Below, piece after piece: positions 10,880 through 21,555 of a stretch of DNA of 64,000 nucleotides. The DNA is taken from the NCBI GenBank assembly GCA_930367205.1, contig OV884015.1, forward strand, positions 80,925,341 through 80,989,340, read 5' to 3'. How positions within the stretch are numbered: position 1 is the stretch's first letter; each line of letters starts with the position of its first letter. A model generated the notes under the pieces. The model was not told where the DNA came from, did not search any database, and was given only the letters and a program-made list of their open reading frames with translations. A program made the position numbers and the translations under genes. Source of the DNA: Acanthosoma haemorrhoidale (lineage: Eukaryota; Arthropoda; Insecta; Hemiptera; Acanthosomatidae).

Positions 10880-12140
10880 TAATTAAAATTAATTGATTTG
10901 GAAACGTTTAATGAGCACATTAAATCTGTAAATGATGACAGCAATGGAAGATATTATCTGTTAATAGTAAACTAATGTTTGCTGACATAACAACTCGAGC
11001 TAATCAGATGCAATATGCTCAATATTTATGATCTGAATGAAAAACTTTTGGCATTGCATTATTGAAGCTGACTCGGCATGACAGAGGAAAACTGCAAAAT
11101 TTTTATTCCGGTCACTTCTTCCAGCTATCTGTCAACCTAGCCTGACTATTCATCAAAAATCTCACTATTCTGTACTGGCTCTGGGTTATTCTTCATTCAA
11201 TCATTTACTCTAAATCTCTTATGGTATGCCGTGGCACAGCATATTTTTACGGACTAGAAAATACGTTATCATAAACTCTTACAATCTTTATATCTAGACT
11301 TTAGCAATTCCTTATCTCCCACAAATCTAACAATCCATCACCATTATTATGTTTTTTATTTTTCATTTATCTTAATAAACTACCATCCTCCCCCCTCCTT
11401 TCGATGTTCCTAACTTTTTTTATTTATTTATTCATCTCTACTAATTTTTGTTCCACTTCTTCGTAGTCGTTTTTTGTAGTCATCTCATATGTACACTTTT
11501 TGCCAGATAGACATTCCTATTCTGTTCCTCATTGTTATTATTAGAAGACAATGCCCCAAAATTTCATTCATTGCAATCCATTGTGCTTCCACCGAATGTT
11601 TTGAAATATTTTGCACCACTCTTTCTGATTTTATAATTACATAAAATGATAGACAATAATAATTAATGCTTTTGAACTAAAGGTTTTATTCAAATTATCT
11701 AAACATGTTCTTGATATTAATTTACAACGATAATGACGATGATATCAGTTCCGGATATCAAATGTAGTAGGATTATTATGCTAACAAAATTAATAAGCTA
11801 ATAAAAAATACAAGAGCAAATATTGTACCTGATTAAAAGCTAAATTAATAGAATCGCCTACTGATCTGCTACATGGAGTAGAAAACAAACTGTCTATTAA
11901 AGTCAAAAAAATATAATATATTGAATGAATCGCACCTGGACTAACAAGCGTCTCTTTGGATGGTGAGAAAGCTTTGGAATAGGAAAGTTTTAAAGGTTCG
12001 TAATGATGAAGCATGGTGGATATTAGGAGGTAGAGAATTCCAGAGTGAGCAAGGAAGGACAGATTTGTGGGCAGAAACATCAAGGTCAGAGAGATGGGAT
12101 CTTGTGTTCCGGGGTTGGACTGAGGATTTGAACTGCAATA
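10880..12140. other. Gene-free interval
   Basis: AT-rich DNA with no recognised gene. Overlapping small frames at 11790-12193 on both strands contain a SLWNSLP-like stretch on the - strand (within 11941-12138). That phrase occurs at the C-terminus of some LINE reverse transcriptases, but it is too short to call. Confidence 0.35.
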
Positions 12141-12148
12141 TATTATAT

Positions 12149-12920
12149 ACGAGAATTTTTGTTTTCTTAAAAAATTTTTTTATTCTTCGATAGCAATTTT
12201 GTCCCCTTCAAAGTAATCCTCCTCAGATATAATACACTTGTGCCAGTGCTTTTTCCAATCTTCGGAGCACTTTTCGATATAGCCCTTAGCGTATTTTATA
12301 AATGGTGTCAAAACGTCGTCCTTTCAAGGTTTTTTTTTTTAAGGTCCTGCAAATACGGTGGCTGAGGTAACACAAAAGTGTTTTTGGCTAAAAAATTACG
12401 AACAATCAGTGAGGTGTGAGCGAGAGCGTCATCGCGATGCAATTTCCATGAATGCCTAAAACTTCAGAAAAAATCGCTTGGCCCTCTCTATTAGTAATTT
12501 TGCGATTGTCTAGAATCATTTTCTTAACTTCTTCGACGTTGTCGTTTATTGAAGTGTTAGGGTGCTCAGCGCAGTTATCTTCTTCAACGTCATCACGGCC
12601 CTCTTTGAAGCGTCCATACCACTCATAAACTCTTATTTTACTCATGATAGATTTGTCAAAAGCCACTGCTGAAAAAAACTTTTCTGCACTTTATTTCATT
12701 TTTTTGACAAAATTGAATACGAATTCTTTGATCCATTTTTTTCTCGACACTAAAAATCGCCGAGAACACGTATAACCTGAGCGACTGCTACTGAAAAAGT
12801 AAACATTGACAACAGCTACAAATTTTAACGTATTTCAGTGACATGAGTGCTGTACCAACATGTTAAAAAAAAATGTTTATCATCGGAATCATAACGCCCG
12901 CGAAATTATGAAATTCTCGT
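12149..12920 (-). mobile_element. Internally deleted mariner-like transposon
   Basis: A 772-bp block is bounded by a perfect 10-bp inverted repeat, ACGAGAATTT at 12149-12158 and AAATTCTCGT at 12911-12920. On the - strand it carries pieces of a mariner transposase in order. These are an N-terminus starting near 12736, the WYGRFKEGRDDVEED helix-turn-helix region, an LVLPQPPY-like segment, and the C-terminal WKKHWHKCI...YFEGDKIAIEE tail ending near 12195. Full-length mariners are about 1.3 kb, so several hundred bases including the catalytic D,D region are gone. It cannot encode a working enzyme. Confidence 0.75.
12195..12736 (-). pseudogene. Mariner transposase pseudogene
   Basis: The recognisable blocks sit in different frames, so there are at least two frameshifts: one after the first two dozen residues, and one near 12430 where the end of the helix-turn-helix half meets the ALAHTSLIVR-like block. 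The helix-turn-helix half (12406-12666) keeps FKEGR and the NREG-GxxHG region. The block holding the first two catalytic aspartates is deleted. The C-terminal tail ending in GDKIAIEE is typical of a hymenopteran/hemipteran mariner group with stop directly after EE. The copy is inactive; the family assignment is firm, the subfamily is not. Confidence 0.72.
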
Positions 12921-15900
12921 TACTGTTTGATCAAACCTTTTTTATAAGGTGGGTGATGGGAATGGAACGGAAATTTTGTTCATAGAAGGAGGGAAGTCAC
13001 CCTAACATGGCAGGTTCGGTTGGAGGTGAGAGATATGGTAGTTCCTCGCAGTCTCAAAGACTAATCTAATGAAGCATTTCATAATTCACTTAAAGACCCC
13101 CACACACTACACATCCATGGTCAAAGTGAGGAAAAATGAGAGAGGAATCAATGAGCTGACTTGTATGTATACTGGAAGATCAGATGGAATAGTTTCGGCG
13201 TACCTATTGGCCGACGGGAAATCTGGGAAACATGTTCGTTCCAAGAGATCAAAACGTGATAGGATAGTTATTATGGGTTAAAGCGGGAATATTGGCAAAG
13301 GATCATTGGAGAAAACTGTAGCCTTTAGTTTATTCAGGTTTACCCAGGAACTTGTCCGATCTAGGTCTCTCTGAGTTTTAGCGACCGCGCAAATAAATCA
13401 GAGGGGGTGGTAAATAGATTTGTCTGTCCGCATTGTACCGACGATGGGAACAGTGATGGATAGAATTAGGGAGATCATTTACGTAACTGCTAAAATGAAG
13501 GGGAAAATGTTCGATTCCTGAGCTACACCTGAGGAAAGAGTGAGCCTACCAACAAAGTATTTGTACTAACTTGACTTACAACAATTACCTACCCAATAGG
13601 TCCAGACTGTCCGATCATTCCGATTGTCAGAATTGTCCTAAAAGTACTGACTTACTCAAGCCCATATATTACAAAACTAATATCATCTACATGAGTTGTC
13701 AAACTCTGCAGATACAGTTTTGATGGCATAATAACATAACATAAATTGGGAAAGGTATCAAATAATCTTGACAGAAAATCTGCTTTTCATATATTAGAAT
13801 TATGTTTATTAAAAATAAAAAAACAAAAACTTTTTAACAGGAAATTAATATGTTTAAAGGTTAGTTTTGGGTTATTAATTGTATACCTCTCTGTGGTCTT
13901 TTCATGATAGAAGCCCTTTCAGTGGTTATACCACTATTATAAAGTAACTTTTAATTAGTGTTAGAATAGGACATACGAGTTTAAAAACATAAAATTTAAA
14001 GTTAAAAGTTAAAATAATGTGTCCTATTTTATAGCAGTGAGATTTGACCTTTTTACTAAAAATTAGTCCTATTCTAATCATTCTCTAGTCATCTAAAGTC
14101 ATATTCTATCATTTTAATTATAAAATAATTGAAATTAATGGTGTACCCACCAACAGCACTTGTATTAGTATGACATAAATATATAAATTTCGACATACCT
14201 CGTTTCCTTTTTTTTTTTTTTTTTAGCCGTCAGTATGTCCTATTATTCTTCAACTAAAGGCCTTTTTCTTGTAGCATCCTATATTCTTCAATATAATAAT
14301 TTAAAAATAACCGATCACTATGAACGGGAGTACGTCCTTTACTCAAGGATAGGGGTGAACCAACCTTGCTCTCTTAAACGCCACCAGGGTCACTCTCATT
14401 GACAGCGTGTTTGGAATTATTATTGATCAAAATTTAAATTAAAGGTTGTAAATTTTGGAAAATCCAAAAATCCAGAACATCTTAACATGTATGAATTGCT
14501 ATATTTTTATCCACCATAATAAAAGTATATGTACATGTATAATAAATATAAATATACATTACATTACAATTATAAATAAAGTAAGACCGAATTAAAATAA
14601 TGGGATTATGGTGTCAGAACAAACCTTTACGTGATGACAGAGATAACAGAGTTAAAAACATAAATGATAAATAAATGACAGTGAAAAAATTATTCGGTAA
14701 TACTAAATGTATTTTTTCATCCGTCTTGGCCGCTAATATTTCCATAATAAGGATATATAATATAACATTTTCAGCTTAGGAAAAAAATGTGAATACCTAA
14801 CATAACCTAACTACTGAAATTTACTGATGTAGGAATTCCTTCCTGGTAATGTATTCTTAGCATCCTTAGTAATGCTAAAGTCATAAATACTTTGTCCTGA
14901 GACTTGAGAAATCTAAAAGGTTAACTCCGTTATTGTATTTTAACATATAACTAATATTTTATATACTTATCTTAATGCTGTGAAATTTTCAACATTACGA
15001 AACACAATATTTCGTAACCGAATTGGCCATACTCACAAGAACTGTTCTTAACTAAACACGACGACCGCCCCTCCAAGCTGATCATAAGTATATCCTTCAC
15101 TCGTCAGGCTTGAAAATTATTGTAAAGCATCTTTTTTAATGCTAATTTCTATTTCAATAATAAATTAACATCTAAGGAAAGTCTTAGGCCAGTAATAATT
15201 GCGGATCTAACAATGCTTTATTCAACATGGAGAACATGGTTTATTTCGTGGATCATAAGTCTTAAGATAACGGAAAGTCCTTGACTCGAACCCAAGGAAA
15301 AGTAAGTCCAGTTAACTCAAGTCGCCAAATTAAATTATTAATGGCCTGGCTTATGCGGAGATGATTACTAAAGGGGATTATGGCTGTGTTTCCTTTTCTA
15401 AAGTCTCAGACCACGGATCTTTCATGTACTAAGCCGTTAATAGGATTCGCCGAATTGTAATTTTCATTAAAAACTTACTGGAAAGCTTCGACTGTCTGCA
15501 GGTGTAAAAGTTTCCTTTCGATTCCACCTGCCCGACCCCGAAACAGCCGAACCAACAAAAGGTTTCGAGACGACAGCCAACACAGGCGGTTAAACCGGGT
15601 AACTTAGATTAATTCCTCCTCCAATCTCTCTTTGTTGATAATATAAATTAATTAATCCGGGAACTACCGCAAGTTAATTTTTGGGTGTACGAATCGATTT
15701 TGTATCACGAAAAAAGCTTTGCGGTAGTTGATGCCCGAGTACGTTTCGATTGTACAGTTGAGGTCGTGTATCCATGTGTACTAAATGTGTTGCCAGACAT
15801 GATGAATAACTAACGCAATAAAATATTTTTTTTTAAAACACCTTAATTTTATCATTTGCAGAGTCAGTTCCTTCAACATTGTTTCGTTATTGGAATGACT

Positions 15901-17055
15901 CATATTTGTACATTATTATGAGCTCAATTGTATAAGTTTATTATATGTAAACAAAACAAAGAATGTAGAATGAAAACAATATCCAGAGAAGCGTACCGTT
16001 GTACAGAATTTTTTTTTGTTTAATTGTATTACTTGATGTAGTATTTCTTCCAAAAATACTTCGTTTTTTGTCAAACTATCAGTTGACTGAAAAAAACCTT
16101 TTCTAAAAATTGCAAACGGCTCAAATATCGAGAAAAAAAGAATCCTATTGAAACTTGGCTGGAACAACAATACAGATGAGATTACAACCCCGATCAATAT
16201 TAAATATCAATACTTAATTATATTTACACTATTATACATGTGTTTGATATCCATCCTTACTAGTAAAAATATGGTGAAGGAATTAGAGAGTCAAACTTAA
16301 TAGGTACAAATAAATGAGTGTACTGTATATTTATGAAAACTGGTTGTGGTTAAATACATATCGAATCTCAGGGTAACTGTAATTAAACTGATTTTATTTT
16401 TAATTAAAGCAGATTTAACGTGTGTAAGGGGGTTGAGCCATAAACAGGAAAATGTTTTGTTAATAGGTTAGTGAAATTAAAAGGCTCTCGTGAACAATGA
16501 TAGTTAAATAGCCGTAACGAAGGGTTACTTGATAATGATAGTGAAGACTCGTTGAGACCCTTTTCAGAAGATTGGTTGAAAAGCTTTCAGAAGGGTGTTG
16601 AGAAAGTTTTTATGTCGCCGCTTACTTGATTTATCCAATCGCTTGATCTCGCGCCGTGGTACGTCATTGTTCAGGATCTTGCCGTATCTCCTTATTCGGA
16701 CATTGCTAACGAGATCACGGTTGTAGAAGAAACACGAAATGACGTCTTCATCTCAACCACTTGGGGACCTTTTAGGACTGTAATAGTTTCGTTCGCATTT
16801 TTTCTCTGCTGTATCTGAATGGGCGCGACCAACTCGCAGTGTTGCCACTGGGTTGGGTGGGTATTACTCGTAGTGCTTGGATGAAAGCTCCTTGCCCCTC
16901 CTCCCTTTTTTTGGAATCGGAATGTTGTGATTAGCGATGTTTTAGTGCATGACTGCAATCTTCATCGCATTTTTAGTATATTTTTTTTCCTGAATATAGG
17001 AAGTTATCTCTAGCTCTTCGGCTATAGCTTGACTAAAGATAATTCATATGGTAAG
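12921..17055. other. Gene-free interval
   Basis: About 4 kb with no recognised gene. Frames at 13069-13281 (+), 15916-16197 (-) and 16692-16958 (-) have no motif that I know. The 16.5-16.95 kb part has a more balanced base composition and could be an unrecognised exon or transposon piece. An inverted pair lies at 13961-14077. Confidence 0.4.
13961..14077. repeat. 12-bp inverted repeat pair
   Basis: TTAGAATAGGAC at 13961-13972 is the exact reverse complement of GTCCTATTCTAA at 14066-14077. A third related GTCCTATTTTA lies between them near 14026. The layout is compatible with a small MITE-like element of about 117 bp. No target duplication was identified. Confidence 0.4.
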
Positions 17056-17057
17056 GT

Positions 17058-17455
17058 ATGTACTCTTGGTAAATATCTCAGTTGGTAGAGCTTGAGATAC
17101 TGGGAGGTACCGGGTTCTTTGTCAGTCATTTTTGGTTCACTTTTAGTGAGCAGCCGTGTCTTCGGGAAGGCTCGCCCGAAGCCAACGATGTATCGCCGGT
17201 TCCAGAGGAGTCACTGTAAATATGTATATATAGATATAAGGTAGGACTGAGAAGTATATGGTATAGACATAAGTTCAGTTATAGGGGGATGGAGGATGCA
17301 CACCCCATGTAAATATAGTTTTAAGTATAGGTAGAACACGGATCCAAAATTGTAAATAGTATTAAGATAACTAGCTATAAGGGGGAAAAAAAATAATAAA
17401 AATAAATAAATAAATAAAAAAAATAAATAAAAAAAAATAAAAATAAAATAAAAAT
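17058..17455 (+). mobile_element. tRNA-derived SINE with A-rich tail
   Basis: At 17074-17085 TATCTCAGTTGG followed by TAGAGC matches a tRNA A box with one mismatch. About 28 bases further a degraded B box (GGTTCTTTGTC at 17113) follows. A unique body of about 270 bases then ends in a long A-rich (AAAT)n/(AAAAT)n tract at roughly 17387-17452. The order tRNA head, body, A-rich tail is that of a polymerase III SINE copied by a LINE enzyme. Target duplications were not resolved. Confidence 0.6.
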
Positions 17456-17610
17456 GTATATATAGCTAGTTTAGGATTTGTAAATATATTATTAGACGTG
17501 TTTCTTTTCTCTTTACTTTAGTTTTGTGTTTTTTTCTTTCTTTTTATATATTATTATGATGTGTTTTTTTTTTTTTTTTAGAATAAATGGAACAAAACAG
17601 AATAACCAAA

Positions 17611-17745
17611 GGTGCGCTGATCGGTGCAACAACCCCATTGCACCGGAATACGCGCACCACAGGCTACGTAACCCCACGAGCCCGCTTCACGGGCTTTTTT
17701 TTTTTAATTGGCTTGTGGGGCAAGCCCGTTTGAGGCACAGCCTCA
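17611..17745. other. GC-rich cluster of nested hairpins
   Basis: In AT-rich surroundings, 135 bases are almost wholly self-complementary. Stem 1 has GGTGCGC (17611) with GCGCACC (17652) outside CGGTGCAA (17622) with TTGCACCG (17638). Stem 2 has AGCCCG (17679) with CGGGCT (17690), followed by a T run. Stem 3 has GCTTG (17711) with CAAGC (17721). Stem 4 has TGAGGC (17731) with GCCTCA (17740). There are competing pairings: CCCCACGAGCC (17672) with GGCTTGTGGGG (17710), one wobble, and ACGGGCTT (17689) with AAGCCCGT (17722). An A run follows at 17754. It may be a structured SINE, a foldback element or a structured RNA; no known family is recognised. Confidence 0.6.
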
Positions 17746-17769
17746 GGTAGGGCGAAAAAAAAAAAAGTT

Positions 17770-20600
17770 TCACTTTTAGTTTTTTGACATTTAAAAGTTA
17801 TGAAAGAGATGGGGAAATTTTCATCCAAGCACTAATACCTAGGGCAGTAGCAACACTGAGAGTTGTTCTCATTCATCTCAAGTTTTTCTCATATTGGAAC
17901 ACAATTACAAACAAGACTCCATTACCAGAGCTAGATAGAACACCAAGGTTACAAGGGATGCCTCAATTTAAGTATAATAATAACAATTTCTACATTATTT
18001 TTTATTGATGTGAAATATATTTTACAACAAGCACTCTGAACCAGTAAGTGGCAGTCCATTTAAAATAGACAAAGCAAAGAAAGAGGGGAAAAGGAATAAC
18101 TCCAGACTTTATTTTTTTTCCTCGTTGTAAATTTTATGTAAAAGAAAAAAAACATCTTTTCATCTAATGGGAAATCATTAGGTGTGAATAAAAGTTTTGT
18201 CTGAATTGCGGTGAAACTAGTTTATAAAATAATGATGTCTGCGGAGAAGTGGAATGGGGAACATCGAGCTATATTGAAGAGGAAAACTAACGGAAGATAA
18301 TAAAGTTTAACTCCCTCATTAAGGTGGGGTGAATTAATGAAAAATCCGTGACGTCGTTCGACTTTATTTTATCACTTTGTGCCCCTTGTAAGCCCCGGAT
18401 CCTGCTCGGGAGGTTTTATGATAGATTACCCCTTCGTCTTATAAATAGAGTAAGATGCTTATCATAATCTTATACTTCATAACTTGAAGTGATTTTGAAG
18501 TGCTAATAAAGTGTTAGGGACAAAAGATTGCGGCTTGTTGCTCCCTGTTTTTCAATATTAAAGAATTTATTTGCTGAGTAGAATTCAATTATTTTTTTTT
18601 CCAAAAAGAGAAAACCTTATCTTTTCATATACGTGTCTATCTGTCCTGGTATTTGTGAGTACCCACAACAAGCACAACTAGAGATATAAAATTAAGTGGC
18701 CTCAATTAACAATGTAAAGATATGAATATGACATAGCCTTCTGCATAAATCATGATCAAGTGTCATTGAATAATTAATTTACGATAACTAAAGAAATAAT
18801 TTTTGCTAGGATATCAAATGTCTGAAGATGTCTACATTCTGATTAACAGTAAGCAATCATTTTTCTGTTTTTTTTTTCAGTTATAATCACAAAAAACAAG
18901 TTATTAATTAATTGTTCCCAACTTTGACACAACCCATGTTTTTATTTATTTTTTTTTTTTTGCGGCATGATATTTTTTTATGGTAACTCAATTTAATAAA
19001 ACCAGCCCTATGGAAAATAATAATTCATCATTAATTATAAGTATTATATTATTAATAATCAATAGTAAATACTATAAATAAAAAAGTAAATACTTTTCAA
19101 CCATACTGAGTAGAGTATCAATTGAATATTATCACATTGATAATTTTTATATAGGGTATTTATATAGTGTATATGTGCAGGTGCTTCATTAAATTTTAGT
19201 CACGTAAAGTCATTATTACTGCCGTCAAAACTATAATCTCTATTATTTCGCACCCCTCGTTTAAATAGAGGGATGAAAATTTTACTTGATGCATCAGAGA
19301 TACAAAAAATGACAATCATTAAAAAAGTATTTTTCTATTAATTAGGTTATTAAATTAAATACATCGAAGTCACGATTAACAATATATTATATATTTCGTG
19401 TTGGCGATTTAGTAAACTATTATTTTTAAAAAATCTGAAAATTGCTTTGGCAACGTAACGAAACCCTGTGTTAAAATAACATACATGAAGTTGCTCAAAC
19501 TACCATGGTGAATATAATAAAATAGGTGGAAGAAGAGTACCTGACTCATAACAACATTATCAATGACTTGGTTAATCGTCAGTTGTTCACCTTGATTTAA
19601 TACAATGTGTAATAAACTTCAAATAATAACCAATAAAAGCATAGAATATACCAAGTCACGAGGTCAGAAAGTGGTTGACCTTACGTGGCTTCAAACGGTG
19701 CACACGAGGCTGACCTGTTGGAACCTCAAAGACCACTCATTTTCATAATTTTCAACTAAAATTATTTATTACATCGACATTTATTATAAATGTAAAGTTG
19801 GTCTTGTTGTTGCCGTTGTTTTTCTAATTCTGTGATGAAACTTTGAATATTATAGCAATATTTTTGAATTTTATATAATATCCTCGCTTCATGTTATATT
19901 GAACACAATTTTATTGTATTTTTAGATACTTGAAAATGGTGGTATAGCCACCTATCGCGATTGTACGATCGAAAATAACGCTTTTTTTTAACTTAATTAT
20001 TTTTATAATTTGCGATTTCACTCAGAAGCACAACATGTGTACACTTTATTCTTTTTTTTCTGTTAATGTAATAAATTATGGAAATCTGAATAGTAAAGAA
20101 AACGTAACAGAAATCTACATGTAAAAGAAGACAACAAAAAATTATGATAATAATACTAAGCATAATATAAAAGAGATACGTAAACTTATTAATTAAGTAG
20201 TTACAAAATTTAATTTGATCAATATTATCCCAACAATTTATGTTTTGTGCGTTTTTGGATGTACCTTTTGAGGGTATAGACTGCGATTGCCTATTTCTCT
20301 TAATAATGGGTTTTCGGGGTGAGTCTTGGTGTGTACATACTGCTAAATTGCGGGCAGTTGTAGGTATGTTAGCATGGTGGGTATCCTGGTGTATCGATAG
20401 CAGTTGTAAAACATGCGCATACTGATTTTTGTAGAACTCCAATTTCGTGTAAGTTGAAGTACAAGTGTACACCAAACCACATATGTCATTGTGGGACGGA
20501 TTACCGCTTTAAGTAGTATTACTTTGTTTTCAGGGGATGAGTTTTGAGTTTTAGTGAAAGTAGGGTGACATTTTGCTAATCATGTTTTTAGTTATTTTTC
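17770..20600. other. Gene-free interval
   Basis: AT-rich with poly-T tracts. The 160-residue - strand frame at 19993-20475 has a polar first half and a hydrophobic AT-driven second half; I recognise no domain. Part of its first half faintly resembles the - strand frame at 22407-22607, so both may be scraps of one unknown repeat. Confidence 0.4.
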
Positions 20601-21547
20601 CCCGATATAGCATCTCTTAACCTTCAAAAACACCTTAATGAGATCGATAATTGGTGCAACCAATGGTGGATTAAAGTTAATGAAGCAAGTGTTCCCACAT
20701 CACCTTCACCCTCTGCCGAATGTCTTGTCCATTAGTTTATTTTAATTACATTCCTCTCCCTGAATCCGAGTTAGTACGGTACTTAGGCTTCCATCTCGAC
20801 AAACGGCTGACCTGCAACCCATATACGAGGCTAAAAAGACAAGAACTAAGCAGACGCTTTGGACAACTGTACAGACTACTTCGAAGGACATCCCATCTCT
20901 CAATAGAAAACAAATTACTAATTTAAAAAGTTATACTTAAGCCAATCTGGACATACTGAATAGAGATATGGGGGACAGTGAAAAAGTCGAACATCAAGCG
21001 TTTCCAATCCTTTCAATCAATAGTCCTGAGAACAATAGTAAATGCCCCTTATGTCAGCTACAAAGTCCTTTATAACGATCTGAATATACCTTACATTCTC
21101 ATCCCTTCCAAGTTCATGAAACCACCAACCAACCGAACCACCCTAATCCCTTAGCCCAGTCATTGTACTGCACCACTCACCCCTATAATCCTCCTCCGAG
21201 GCTAAAACGGTAGTGGTCTCGTGACTTGCTATAAGTGCGTAACAGTGGGATTCCTGGTAATGGCCAGTTTCTCCAATCATGTCCTGAGCGTCTGTGGCTC
21301 TCGCCTTCTTGGTCAGCTTCCGATGACGCGGTTGATGGAGGAGCGCGGGGGACTTTCCAAGACTCTGCTTTCTCTTTCGCATGCGAGGGAGGTGACAACC
21401 TTGTGGATTTGGGTCTTTGGGCTGTTTGTAAATACTGCATGAATGAGCGAATGAATGAAAATTGTAAATATGGTATGAATGAAAACATTTATCACAATTA
21501 CTTATTGCCCTATGATGCAGATTCTAATTTTATCATAATAAAGTTGT
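20601..21547 (+). mobile_element. Jockey-type LINE 3' end, copy B
   Basis: The reading begins in the reverse-transcriptase thumb with LQKHLNEIDNWCNQWWIKVN-like residues and continues with VRYLGFHLDKRLT. It then goes through SHLSIENKLLI to a KPIWTY block and the end of the ORF, followed by an untranslated region ending ATAATAAAG at about 21542. These are hallmark phrases of jockey-clade reverse transcriptases. One frameshift lies near 20690 and stops lie near 20924 and 20959, so it is a pseudogene. The catalytic palm is missing through 5' truncation. The last half-kilobase is shared with 10346-10875. Confidence 0.78.
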
Positions 21548-21555
21548 TGTTGTAG

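Noticed and set aside
16692..16958. 88-residue - strand frame as an exon
   Set aside because: Composition is more balanced than its neighbours, but there is no recognisable domain, conserved motif or splice pair that I can defend.
17058..17130. Working tRNA gene
   Set aside because: The A box is good but the B box is degraded and no cloverleaf forms. The body and A-rich tail fit a SINE.
17679..17705. Hairpin plus T run that looks exactly like a bacterial intrinsic terminator
   Set aside because: The surroundings are insect nuclear repeats with SINE and poly-A/T tracts and no bacterial gene. It is reported as part of a hairpin cluster instead.
19993..20475. 160-residue - strand frame as a gene
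   Set aside because: The second half is AT-driven hydrophobic sequence, no domain or splice context is seen, and part resembles another degenerate frame at 22407-22607, which suggests repeat debris.
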